From Massilia sp. ZL223 (lineage in GTDB: Bacteria; Pseudomonadota; Gammaproteobacteria; Burkholderiales; Burkholderiaceae_D): a DNA stretch of 64,000 bases. Positions 1 through 7,226 of the stretch are shown here, piece by piece (the stretch's first letter is position 1; the number at the start of each line of letters is the position of its first letter). The DNA lies in the NCBI RefSeq assembly GCF_018119395.1, contig NZ_JAGPWD010000012.1, positions 49,062 through 113,061 on the forward strand, in the 5' to 3' direction. The notes under the pieces are model-generated. The model made no database searches, had not been told where the DNA came from, and saw only the letters and a program-made list of their open reading frames with translations. A program made the translations under genes and the position numbers.

Positions 1-741
1 GCCTCCGGTTTCGGGCAGCGCCGCCAGGATCATGACCGCCACGCGGCGGTTGCGCGCCTGCCCGGTGGCGTCGGCATTCGACGCCACCGGCCGCGTCGCG
101 GCATAGCCGATCGCGGACAGCCGCGCCTCCCCTACCCCGCTGTCGATGAACAGGCGCACCACGCTGCTGGCGCGCGCGGCCGACAATTCCCAGTTGGACG
201 GATAGACGGCGCTGGCGATCGGTACATTGTCCGTATGGCCTTCGACCTCGATGCGGTGGGAATCGTTCCTGAGCAGGCCGCCGACCGCGCGCAGGATCTC
301 GTTCGCGTCCTTCCCCAGCACCGCTTCGCCCTGGGCGAACAGCACGCTGGCGTTGATCTCGACGCTGATGCCGCGCGCATTCTGGGTCACCCGCACCTGG
401 CCCGCCTTCACCAGCGGCAGCAGGGTCGCCGACAGGTCGCGCGCCAGCACCGCCATCTTCTCGCGCTCGCGGCGCGCCATCTCGTTGCGCTTGCGGTTGA
501 CGATGTGGGACAGCGGCAGCACCGGCTCGACCTGGGTGTTGACGGTGGGGGCCGCGCCGCGTCCGCCGAAGGCGTCGCCCAGCGCGTCCGACAGCACCCG
601 GTACTTGCCCTCGTTGACGATCGAGATCGCGTACATCACGACGAAGAAGGCGAACAGCAGGGTGATGAAGTCGGCGTAGGAAATCAGCCAGCGTTCGTGG
701 CTCTCATGGGGCTGCTCGTCGTCGTAGCGTTTGCGCGCCAT
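1..741 (-). CDS. motD: Flagellar motor stator protein MotD (MotB family), 3' end cut off
   Basis: This is the peptidoglycan-anchoring stator subunit that pairs with MotC to form a proton channel. The N-terminus has one transmembrane helix (about residues 18-40) with the MotB-type motif SYADFITLLFAFF; D24 is the likely proton-carrying aspartate. The C-terminal half is an OmpA-like peptidoglycan-binding domain with EGHTDN at about residues 167-172 and the NRRV signature near the edge. The reading frame is open to base 1, so 247 codons are visible and the stop lies outside the window. The start ATG is 7 bases after the motC stop, consistent with one transcript. The adjacent MotC and FliA favour MotD over a generic MotB. 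Confidence 0.93.
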   Translation of the reverse strand, partial: MARKRYDDEQPHESHERWLISYADFITLLFAFFVVMYAISIVNEGKYRVLSDALGDAFGGRGAAPTVNTQVEPVLPLSHIVNRKRNEMARREREKMAVLARDLSATLLPLVKAGQVRVTQNARGISVEINASVLFAQGEAVLGKDANEILRAVGGLLRNDSHRIEVEGHTDNVPIASAVYPSNWELSAARASSVVRLFIDSGVGEARLSAIGYAATRPVASNADATGQARNRRVAVMILAALPETGG

Positions 742-748
742 GACGGAC

Positions 749-1492
749 TTAGTGACGCGCCAGCAGGCTGGCCACGCGCTCGTCGATCACGCGCGTGTGG
801 TCGCCGGTGGCGATGTCGTGGAAGACTTCGAGCAGGATTTCGTACTGCGCCACCTTGTCCGCCACGATGGCCTTGAGCTTGTTGCCGACCGGGTGGAAGA
901 ACAGGTTGGCCAGCCCCACCCCGTAGACGGTGGACACGAAGGCGACGGCGATGCCCGAACCCAGGCGCGAGGGGTCGGACAGGTTTTCCATCACGTGGAT
1001 CAGGCCCAGCACCGCGCCCAGGATGCCGATGGTGGGCGCATAGCCGGCCGCCGATTCCCAGATGCGCGCCGCCTGGCGCTGGCTGAATTCGTAGCCGTTG
1101 ATTTCGTGCTCGAGCAGGCTGCGCAGCTTGTCGGGCTGGATGCCGTCGACCACCAGGCGCAGGCCCTTCTGGATATACAGGTCCTTGGTCCCCATGTACT
1201 GTTCGAGCGACAGCAGGCCGTCGCGGCGCGCGGACAGGCTCCACAGGGCGATCTCGCGCGACAGCTTGTCGCGCTCGCCGCGCGGCGGTACGAAGACCCA
1301 GCGCAGCATGCGCATGCCGCGCAGGAAGGTGCGGCGCTCGCTTTGCAGCAGCACGGCGCCGGCGGTGCCGACTACCACGATGGCGAAGGCGGCCGGCTGG
1401 AACAGCGAGGCGAAGCGGCCGCCGTCCAGCGTATGGCCGACGAACACGCCGGCCAGCGCCAGCAGCAGCCCGATTACGCTGGACCAGTCCAC
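749..1492 (-). CDS. motC: Flagellar motor protein MotC (MotA family)
   Basis: This 247-residue inner-membrane stator subunit is the MotA-type partner of MotD. Four hydrophobic segments are visible: two near the N-terminus (about 4-22 and 34-50) and two in the second half, around GYAPTIGILGAVLGLIHVM and AVAFVSTVYGVGLANLFF. The long cytoplasmic loop between segments 2 and 3, which contacts the rotor in this family, is rich in charged residues. The start overlaps the end of fliA by 19 bases, which suggests translational coupling. Length and layout are normal for MotA/TolQ/ExbB-family stators. Confidence 0.95.
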   Translation of the reverse strand: MDWSSVIGLLLALAGVFVGHTLDGGRFASLFQPAAFAIVVVGTAGAVLLQSERRTFLRGMRMLRWVFVPPRGERDKLSREIALWSLSARRDGLLSLEQYMGTKDLYIQKGLRLVVDGIQPDKLRSLLEHEINGYEFSQRQAARIWESAAGYAPTIGILGAVLGLIHVMENLSDPSRLGSGIAVAFVSTVYGVGLANLFFHPVGNKLKAIVADKVAQYEILLEVFHDIATGDHTRVIDERVASLLARH

Positions 1493-2202
1493 AATTGCTC
1501 CCGCAGCGCCGCGCGAAGGCGCGCCACTGCCTGGGTGTGCAGCTGCGACACCCGCGATTCGCTCACGCCCATGACCGCGCCGATTTCCTTGAGGTTGAGT
1601 TCTTCTTCGTAGTACAGGCCCATCAGCATCTTCTCGCGCGGCGGCAGGTTGTCGATGGCGTCGATCACGGCCTGGCGGAAGTCGGTGTCGAGCAGGCTGC
1701 GCAGCGGATCCTCGTCGTCCACGGCATAGCGGTCGAGGAAACTGCCGTCGTCGTCGTCGCCGCGGAAGTCTTCGTAGTAGACCAGCTGGTGGCCGCCGCC
1801 GTCGGACAGCAGGTCCTGGTAGTCGGCCAGCGACATCTTGAGCGACTTGGCGACTTCCGATTCGCTCGGCGGACGGCCCAGGCGCTGCTGCAGCTCGTTC
1901 ATCGCGGTCTCGACCTTGCGCATGTTCTGGCGCGTGCTGCGCGGCATCCAGTCGCTGTTGCGCAGCTCGTCCAGCATGGCGCCGCGGATGCGCAGCACCG
2001 CATAGGTCTCGAACTGGGCGCCGTGGTTGTCCTCGTAGCGGTTGATGGCGTCCAGCAGGCCCATCATGCCGGCCTGTACCAGGTCATCCACCTCCACCGA
2101 AGGCGGCAGCTTGGCCTTCATGTGGTGGGCAAGACGCTTCACCAACGGCATGTGCTCCGTCAGCAAATGGTTCTTGTCCGCTTTCCCTTTGACCGTGTAC
2201 AT
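1474..2202 (-). CDS. fliA: RNA polymerase sigma factor FliA (sigma-28)
   Basis: This alternative sigma factor directs late flagellar and chemotaxis genes. The 242-residue protein has region 2 near the N-terminus (VEVDDLVQAGMMGLLDAINR, then RIRGAMLDELR), region 3 with RLGRPPSESEVA, and a C-terminal region 4 helix-turn-helix (LPPREKMLMGLYYEE then LKEIGAVMGVSESRVSQ). Length matches the FliA family. It lies 41 bases downstream of fleN and overlaps motC. The ribosome site before the chosen ATG is weak, so the exact start is the least certain part. Confidence 0.96.
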   Translation of the reverse strand: MYTVKGKADKNHLLTEHMPLVKRLAHHMKAKLPPSVEVDDLVQAGMMGLLDAINRYEDNHGAQFETYAVLRIRGAMLDELRNSDWMPRSTRQNMRKVETAMNELQQRLGRPPSESEVAKSLKMSLADYQDLLSDGGGHQLVYYEDFRGDDDDGSFLDRYAVDDEDPLRSLLDTDFRQAVIDAIDNLPPREKMLMGLYYEEELNLKEIGAVMGVSESRVSQLHTQAVARLRAALREQLWTGPA

Positions 2203-2243
2203 GCTTGTTGCGTCGTTGTCTTCTTCTGTTTATTCGGTACTGC

Positions 2244-3065
2244 TCAGTTGCCTAAATGCGCGCTGCTGCCCTGGCGGCCGAAGCCCGGCATCGCGTGCAG
2301 CGCGAACTTGCCGGCCAGCTGGCGGAAGGCCACCGACGCGCCCGCGAGCGGGAAGGCGTCGACCACGGCCCGGCCCAGGCGCGCGGCCCGGTGCAGGTAC
2401 TCGTCGGCCGGCACCGAGCCCATGAAGCTGAGCTTGACGGCCAGGTAGCGTGTTGCCGCTGCTGACATATTATCGTATACCACCTTGGCTTCCGCCTCGG
2501 TCGCGCCCGTCACCAGGATGCCGAAGGGCCGGCGGCCGAGCTGCTGCGACAGGCGCTTGATCAGCGCATAGGCGTTGGTGATCGAGGCGGCGCTGGTCGA
2601 CACCTGCACCACGATCTCGGAACTGCCCATCAGCGGCACCGGGAAGCTGCCGTCCGGTCCCAGCTCGCCGTCCACGATCACGATGCCGGCCTGCCTGGCC
2701 AGCACGTCGAAGGTCTTGCCCAGGCGGCGGACGTCGTCGGCGGTCTTCGGCACGCCCAGCGGCGCCACCGAGAAGCCTTGCGGCGCCGGATGGATCACCT
2801 GGTTGAGCGCGCATTCCTGGCGCGCCACCTGCAGCAGCGAGGCCGCGCGGCTCAGGCCCAGGCGGCGCGCCACGCCGTAGTCGATGTCGCAGGCATCGAC
2901 GATCAGGACTTCGTTGCCGGTCTGGGCCAGCGAGGCGCCCAGGTTGACCAGCATGGCGCCCTTGTCGTCTTCAGGCGTGGCGGACAGAAAGGTGACGATG
3001 CGCGGGCGCGGGCCCTGCAGCATGCGGCGCAGGCCTTCGGCCTGGTCGAAGTCGAAACTAGCCAA
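2244..3065 (-). CDS. fleN: FleN/FlhG-like MinD/ParA-family protein with degenerate P-loop
   Basis: By position (directly after flhF, before fliA) and overall fold this is the FleN/FlhG regulator of flagellar number. I place the start at TTG 3065, giving 273 residues beginning ASFDFDQAEGLRRM, because GAGG lies 6 bases upstream and the start overlaps the flhF stop by 8 bases; an ATG at 3092 is also in frame. The usual deviant Walker A (GKGGVGKT) is replaced by SATPEDDKGAML, and the second motif reads IVDACDIDYG. ATP binding as in canonical FleN therefore looks doubtful. The rest (KRLSQQLGRRPFGILVTGA and the C-terminal amphipathic region) is MinD-like. Confidence 0.8.
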   Translation of the reverse strand: MASFDFDQAEGLRRMLQGPRPRIVTFLSATPEDDKGAMLVNLGASLAQTGNEVLIVDACDIDYGVARRLGLSRAASLLQVARQECALNQVIHPAPQGFSVAPLGVPKTADDVRRLGKTFDVLARQAGIVIVDGELGPDGSFPVPLMGSSEIVVQVSTSAASITNAYALIKRLSQQLGRRPFGILVTGATEAEAKVVYDNMSAAATRYLAVKLSFMGSVPADEYLHRAARLGRAVVDAFPLAGASVAFRQLAGKFALHAMPGFGRQGSSAHLGN

Positions 3066-4455
3066 GGGACACCTCGCGCAGGCTGCGATCATTCATGGCG
3101 CCCGACATCATCAGCGGCAGGTCGGCGTCGCCGAACTGGGCGCTGGCGGCGCGGTTGTTGCGGAAGGCGCGGTCGATCAGCATGGCGCGGTCGGCCAGGT
3201 GCAGGTCTTCCGGCACGCGCTGGCCGTTCGAGATGTAGTGCAGGTTGAGCTTCTGGCGGATCACGACGTCGAGCACGTTGCCGATCGAGGCGGCTTCGTC
3301 GAGCTTGGTCATGATGCAGCCGGCCAGGCCCGAGCCCTGGTAGGCGCGCACCACTTCGTTCAGGGTCTCGTTGGTCGAGGTCGCGTTCAGGCACAGCAGG
3401 CGCTTCACGTCGGCGCCCGACTCGCTCAGCATGGCCACCTGCTCGGTCACCATCTGGTCGCGCTGCGACATGCCGATGGTGTCGATCAGCACGGTGTGCT
3501 TGTTCTTGAGTTCTTTCAGGGCGATGCGCAGGTCGGCTTCGTCCTTCACCGAGTGCACCATCACGCCCAGGATCTTGCCGTAGATGCGCAGCTGCTCGTG
3601 GCCGCCGATACGGTAGGCGTCGGTGGTGATCAGGGCCAGCTTGTCCGGACCGTGGCGCATCACGCAGCGCGCGGCCAGCTTGGCGGTGGTGGTGGTCTTG
3701 CCGACGCCGGTCGGGCCGACCAGGGCGAACACGCCGCCGCGCGACAGCAGGTCGTCTTCGTTGGCGATGGTGGTCAGGTTACGCGCCAGCACGGTCTTGA
3801 TCCAGCGCAGCGCATCGGCCGCATCCTTGGTGGCCGGCATCTTTTCGATCAGGTAGCGCGCCAGGGTCGCCGAGAAGCCGGCGGCCAGCATTTCGCGCAG
3901 CACGGCGGCCTTCTGGGGCTCGCGCTGGGCGGTGGCGTTCCACGACAGCTCGGCCAGCTGGGTCTCCATCAGGCCGCGCATGGCGCGGATCTCGTTCATC
4001 ATGCCGCTCATTTCGGCGGCGGCCGATTCCTTGGCCTGGGCGATGGCGGCGCTCATCATGGCGGTCATCGCGCTCATGTCGAGGGCCGGGGCCGGCTCGG
4101 GAGCGCGGCGGTTGGCGTAGGTCGGTGCGGGGTCGGCGAATACGGGAGCGGGGGCAGGCTCTTCGAAGCGGCGTGCGGCGAAGGCCGGTCCGGGCTCTTC
4201 CATGCGGCGCGCGCCGAAGGCCGGGGCCAGCGGGGCCGGGTCGGCGAAGTGCTGCAGGTGCGGTTGCGGCTGGGCCATTTCCGATTCCGGCGCTGGCGAG
4301 GCCAGCGAGGCCACGTCGTCGTTGTCGAGCGCCAGGATTTCGACCACGCCGTCCACCGGGCGGTTGGAGAGGATGACGGCGTCCGGGCCGAGCGCTTCGC
4401 GCACCTTGCGCAACGCATCCCGGGAAGTCGCCGCTGTAAATTTCTTCACTTTCAT
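3058..4455 (-). CDS. flhF: Flagellar biosynthesis GTPase FlhF
   Basis: This SRP-type GTPase sets the site of polar flagella. The start at 4455 (MKVKKFTAATSRDALRKV) is supported by GGAG 8 bases upstream and by the typical FlhF N-terminus; it gives 465 residues. A low-complexity Pro/Ala/Glu linker spans about residues 60-130. The NG domain follows, with the P-loop GPTGVGKTTTTAK at about residue 247, then TTDAYRIGGHEQL, LIDTIGMSQRDQM and the TKLDEAASIG specificity motif. Its stop overlaps the fleN start. Unusually, flhA is not directly upstream: rightward genes lie between them. Confidence 0.96.
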   Translation of the reverse strand: MKVKKFTAATSRDALRKVREALGPDAVILSNRPVDGVVEILALDNDDVASLASPAPESEMAQPQPHLQHFADPAPLAPAFGARRMEEPGPAFAARRFEEPAPAPVFADPAPTYANRRAPEPAPALDMSAMTAMMSAAIAQAKESAAAEMSGMMNEIRAMRGLMETQLAELSWNATAQREPQKAAVLREMLAAGFSATLARYLIEKMPATKDAADALRWIKTVLARNLTTIANEDDLLSRGGVFALVGPTGVGKTTTTAKLAARCVMRHGPDKLALITTDAYRIGGHEQLRIYGKILGVMVHSVKDEADLRIALKELKNKHTVLIDTIGMSQRDQMVTEQVAMLSESGADVKRLLCLNATSTNETLNEVVRAYQGSGLAGCIMTKLDEAASIGNVLDVVIRQKLNLHYISNGQRVPEDLHLADRAMLIDRAFRNNRAASAQFGDADLPLMMSGAMNDRSLREVSLG

Positions 4456-4701
4456 CGTTATTCTCCGCACTTCATCGTCTGTAGCTTGCCTGGGGCGCAA
4501 TGGCCCTCCCATAGCAAGCATTATTGACGATGCCTCTAGGAAACGATCGCAGGAAAAGGATGGGGAAAACCGGTCAATTCCCTGGCCAGCCGGAAAGGCG
4601 GCGACTGGACGGCGATCCGGCATGCATACCAGATGTCGATAAATTTAACAGTTGCAACATACCGGGTTTGCAAGATGTTGATTTTTTTGACATGTTTCCT
4701 A

Positions 4702-4717
4702 TGGCACAAGGTTTGCT
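4702..4717 (+). promoter_or_regulatory. Sigma-54 (RpoN) promoter for the PEP-CTERM lectin gene
   Basis: TGGCACAAGGTTTGCT matches the -24/-12 consensus TGGCACG-N4-TTGCW at all but one consensus base, with the obligatory GG and GC exactly 10 bases apart. It lies about 65 bases before the lectin ATG. Two TTGCAA hexamers at 4652-4657 and 4668-4673, 10 bases apart, are possible activator-binding sites. PEP-CTERM genes are known to be driven by RpoN with the PrsK/PrsR system in some betaproteobacteria. Confidence 0.8.
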
Positions 4718-4782
4718 TTCGTGGGAGCGGTCGCCGGCGCACCCATGACGCCGGCACTTTCCATACGCTAGGAGAAAACCGC

Positions 4783-5637
4783 ATGAAAGCATTGAAGTTC
4801 CTCATCGCCGCCGCCGCAACCGCCGCGGTCGCCAACGCCCAGGCGACCGTGGTCACCTACAACGATTTTTCGGACACCAGCGGCCTGACGACGGTGGGCA
4901 ACGCAGCCGCCACCACGACCGCCGACGGCAAGGTCATGCGCCTGACGCCGGACAACTGGTCGCAGAGCGGCGCGGTCTACAGCAGCAGCGCCGTGCAGCT
5001 GGGCGCCAACGCCACCTTCTCGACCACCTTCCAGTTCCGCTTCACCGGCAACAGCCAGCCGGCCGACGGCATGGCCTTCGTGCTCGCGGCCAGCCCGAAC
5101 GGCCTGGGCGTAGGCGGCGGCGGCATCGGCTACCAGGGCGTGCAGAACGCCTTCGTGATCGAATTCGACACCTACGACAACGGCAGCTGGGACGGCTTCA
5201 GCGCCAACCACGTGGGCATCAGCACCAACGGCAGCACCAACACCAGCTGGACCAGCGACGTGTACCAGCGCAAAGCCTGCTTCGGCCTGAGCACCGACAC
5301 CGGTTGCATGTCGAACGGCAATCTGTGGACCGTGAAGGTCGAGTACGATGGCGCACTGCTGTCGATGAGCATGCGCGACGAAACGAAATCGGACGACTTC
5401 CTGGCCTACGACAAGCTGGCGATCGACATCGCCTCGGTCCTCGGCACCAACCAGGCTTATGTCGGCTTCACCTCGGCCACCGGCGCGGCCAGCCAGAACC
5501 ACGACCTGCTGAACTGGACCTTCGCCGACACGGCCGAGCTGCCGGTGGATGTGCCGGAACCGGGCAGCCTGTGGATGCTGGGCCTGGGCCTGGCCGGACT
5601 GGCGGCGGGCAAGCGGTTGGGCAAGCAGCGGGTTTGA
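4783..5637 (+). CDS. PEP-CTERM-anchored L-type lectin-domain protein
   Basis: This is a predicted exported surface protein of 284 residues. It starts with a signal peptide (about 1-20, MKALKFLIAAAATAAVANA) and carries a legume-type (L-type) lectin fold with AFVIEFDTYDNG and the following NHVGIS segment. It ends in a PEP-CTERM sorting signal: VPEPGS, a hydrophobic helix (LWMLGLGLAGLAAG) and a basic tail (residues 257-284). The start ATG has GGAG upstream at 4771. PEP-CTERM proteins are processed by exosortase and are tied to exopolysaccharide production; no exosortase gene lies in this window. A sigma-54 promoter precedes the gene. Confidence 0.9.
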   Translation: MKALKFLIAAAATAAVANAQATVVTYNDFSDTSGLTTVGNAAATTTADGKVMRLTPDNWSQSGAVYSSSAVQLGANATFSTTFQFRFTGNSQPADGMAFVLAASPNGLGVGGGGIGYQGVQNAFVIEFDTYDNGSWDGFSANHVGISTNGSTNTSWTSDVYQRKACFGLSTDTGCMSNGNLWTVKVEYDGALLSMSMRDETKSDDFLAYDKLAIDIASVLGTNQAYVGFTSATGAASQNHDLLNWTFADTAELPVDVPEPGSLWMLGLGLAGLAAGKRLGKQRV

Positions 5638-5674
5638 TTTTCGGCTGACAGCTGCGAGGGCGGCTGTTCATGTG

Positions 5675-5795
5675 AACTTGGGTCCCGGCCTGCACCGGGA
5701 CGACGTTGAGTGAAAGTGCGGATGAATATCGTTTAGCGATTTCAGCCCGTGCCTACAGCACGTCGTCCCGGGGCAGGCCGGGGCCCGAGTTTTTT
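5675..5795. repeat. REP/BIME-like inverted repeat pair, copy 1
   Basis: Two arms in opposite orientation, 5675-5706 and 5760-5789, share the core GGGTCCCGGCCTGC...CCGGGACGACG. Each arm has its own small palindrome (CCCGG...CCGGG). A T6 run follows the right arm, so it could also end transcription of the lectin gene. A closely related pair occurs at 45943-46058. The rest of this 417-base intergenic stretch is AT-rich and holds the promoter of the next gene. Confidence 0.75.
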
Positions 5796-5979
5796 CACCG
5801 CTCATCTACCTTGTTCTTGACTTACGCAGGCGCGCGCTATCAAACTGGCAAGCATGCGAGAATGATCACAGAGTAGGAAATTTGCAACAGTGCCATCATA
5901 CGTTTGCACTTTTCTTATTCAATTTGTATGAGCTAGCGCACAGTCATGCAAAATTTGCCTGAAAGCATATTATCGCCAA

Positions 5980-6008
5980 TTGTAACGATCACAAATAAAG
6001 TGCATACT
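5980..6008 (+). promoter_or_regulatory. Predicted sigma-70 promoter upstream of the small membrane protein
   Basis: TTGTAA, a 17-base spacer and CATACT form a reasonable -35/-10 pair. The predicted start of transcription is near 6015, about 40 bases before the preferred ATG. The -35 lies inside the palindrome TTGTAACGATCACAA, which could be an operator. This is pattern matching only. Confidence 0.4.
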
Positions 6009-6054
6009 TGACCACAATCGGAACGATTCCGTCAGCGTCATGAAAGGGGCAGCA

Positions 6055-6291
6055 ATGAAATTTCGGATACCGAAGCGTCACCCTGGGACGACTGATTTCG
6101 CGACATTCCTGATCCACTGCTGCGATGCCCTCGACCGCAGCCTCCCCGCCCTGCGCACCGTCTTCCTCATCGCCGGCGTGATCGCCGCTGCCCTGCGTAC
6201 TGGCCTGCTGGCCGATTTCCTGTTTGTGACCGGCCTGTTGCTGCAGTTCTCGATCTGGTTCGAGAACTGGTGGCTGCACAAGATCCGCTGA
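6055..6291 (+). CDS. Small membrane protein of unknown function
   Basis: This 78-residue protein is not recognised. It has a basic N-terminus (MKFRIPKRHPG) and two probable transmembrane stretches (about residues 34-55 and 56-70), then an aromatic end (WFENWWLHKIR). I chose the ATG at 6055 because AAAGGGGC lies at ideal distance before it; an in-frame ATG at 6040 is the alternative. A plausible sigma-70 promoter precedes it. It belongs to the rightward block inserted between flhA and flhF. A link to the following toxin-like pair is possible but not shown. Confidence 0.55.
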   Translation: MKFRIPKRHPGTTDFATFLIHCCDALDRSLPALRTVFLIAGVIAAALRTGLLADFLFVTGLLLQFSIWFENWWLHKIR

Positions 6292-6417
6292 CGCCTGCTC
6301 ACCTCCGGCGGATCGCTTTCGCTACTGGCCAATCAAGGCTTGTACTCGATCAAAGATCGTTTTTAATGGCTGACTATGATCGGAAGCTTGCACTGCAAAC
6401 TTCCGGGAGAGAGGCCA

Positions 6418-6876
6418 ATGTTAGCGTGTACCTTCGAGCTGAACGGCGAACCGATGAGTCTATTCAAGACGAACAAGATGCAGTTCGCCGCGTTTTCCGG
6501 CTTGGGCGCCCACGCAAACCGCAGAGAGTTCGCCTGTCACGCCGGCATTGGCCCGATTCCGCCCGGCGTCTACTACGTACTCGACCGTCAATCGGGCGGC
6601 CGGCTCGGCCTTCTGCGCGATCTCTTCAGCGCCAAGTCAGATTGGTTCGCACTCTACGCGGCGGATGGGAAAATCGACGATGAGACCTTCTGTAACAAAG
6701 TAAAGAGGGGAAGCTTTCGGCTACATCCGAAGGGCAGTCTCGGTATCAGTCAAGGATGCATCACTCTCGAGAACCGGGCCGATTTCAGCATCCTGCGCGC
6801 CCGTCTCAAGGCAAGCAGCCAGATCGCTATCCCAGGCAGCTCCTTGAAAGCTTATGGCCGGGTGACGGTCAAGTGA
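6418..6876 (+). CDS. DUF2778/Tlde1-like L,D-transpeptidase-fold protein (putative antibacterial effector)
   Basis: This 152-residue protein matches the DUF2778 (Tlde1) pattern. It opens with the family-type stretch ACTFELNGEPM, continues with AFSGLGAHANR and GPIPPGVYYVLDRQSGG, and has the catalytic signature FRLHPKGSLGISQGCITL. H103 and C114 fit the His/Cys pair of L,D-transpeptidases, and the SxGC form is that of Tlde1 rather than YkuD SHGC. Known Tlde1 proteins are type VI effectors that attack peptidoglycan in the target periplasm. There is no signal peptide, as expected for a secreted effector. The start ATG at 6418 has GGGAGAGAGG upstream; an in-frame ATG at 6376 is less likely. The stop overlaps the next gene. 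Confidence 0.72.
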   Translation: MLACTFELNGEPMSLFKTNKMQFAAFSGLGAHANRREFACHAGIGPIPPGVYYVLDRQSGGRLGLLRDLFSAKSDWFALYAADGKIDDETFCNKVKRGSFRLHPKGSLGISQGCITLENRADFSILRARLKASSQIAIPGSSLKAYGRVTVK

Positions 6877-7148
6877 GTACGGCGGGCAGGCGCGCAGGTC
6901 TTTGTGCATGGGTCTTTGCGGCCACGTTCGCAGTTGGACACATATGGCTCGTGCGCCCGGATCTCGGCCCGCCAATACCTCGTGCACTGTCACTCCGGCT
7001 CGTCGAGCTCTACGGCTCGAGCAACGGAGAAGAGCTGCGGGATCTCGAAACGCTGGTGGCCCTCAGCAGTGCGTTCACCTTGGTCCTGGTGGTGACGGTA
7101 TCCGGCTTGCTGATCTGGCGGCAGCTCAGGAAAAAAACGCGCCTGTAG
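6873..7148 (+). CDS. Small two-helix membrane protein, candidate immunity protein for the Tlde1-like effector
   Basis: The proposed start is GTG 6873, overlapping the effector stop as GTGA, which is typical of translational coupling. The 91-residue product has a transmembrane segment at about 9-27, a polar loop (about 28-61) and a second segment at about 62-82, ending in a basic tail (RQLRKKTRL). That places the loop in or next to the periplasm, where a peptidoglycan-targeting toxin would act. No family is recognised. The immunity role is inferred from gene order, overlap, size and topology. Confidence 0.55.
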   Translation: MSTAGRRAGLCAWVFAATFAVGHIWLVRPDLGPPIPRALSLRLVELYGSSNGEELRDLETLVALSSAFTLVLVVTVSGLLIWRQLRKKTRL

Positions 7149-7156
7149 CGCTGGAA

Positions 7157-7182
7157 GGGGCAGAGCCGTCGCGGCTCGCCCC
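7157..7182. terminator. Possible hairpin terminator between convergent genes
   Basis: GGGGCAGAGCC pairs with GGCTCGCCCC with one bulged A and a five-base loop. It lies in the 78-base gap between the rightward immunity candidate and the leftward flhA end. There is no U-tract on either side, so the call is weak. Confidence 0.3.
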
Positions 7183-7226
7183 TCGCTCATCATCGGGCGC
7201 GGCGCCCCTCGCCTGCCCAGCGACCT

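Noticed and set aside
2884..4527. 547-codon open frame antisense to flhF
   Set aside because: A shadow with no known motif; flhF is unambiguous.
5638..6054. Possible CRISPR-like repeats in the region after the lectin gene
   Set aside because: There are only two inverted arms, not a series of direct repeats with spacers.
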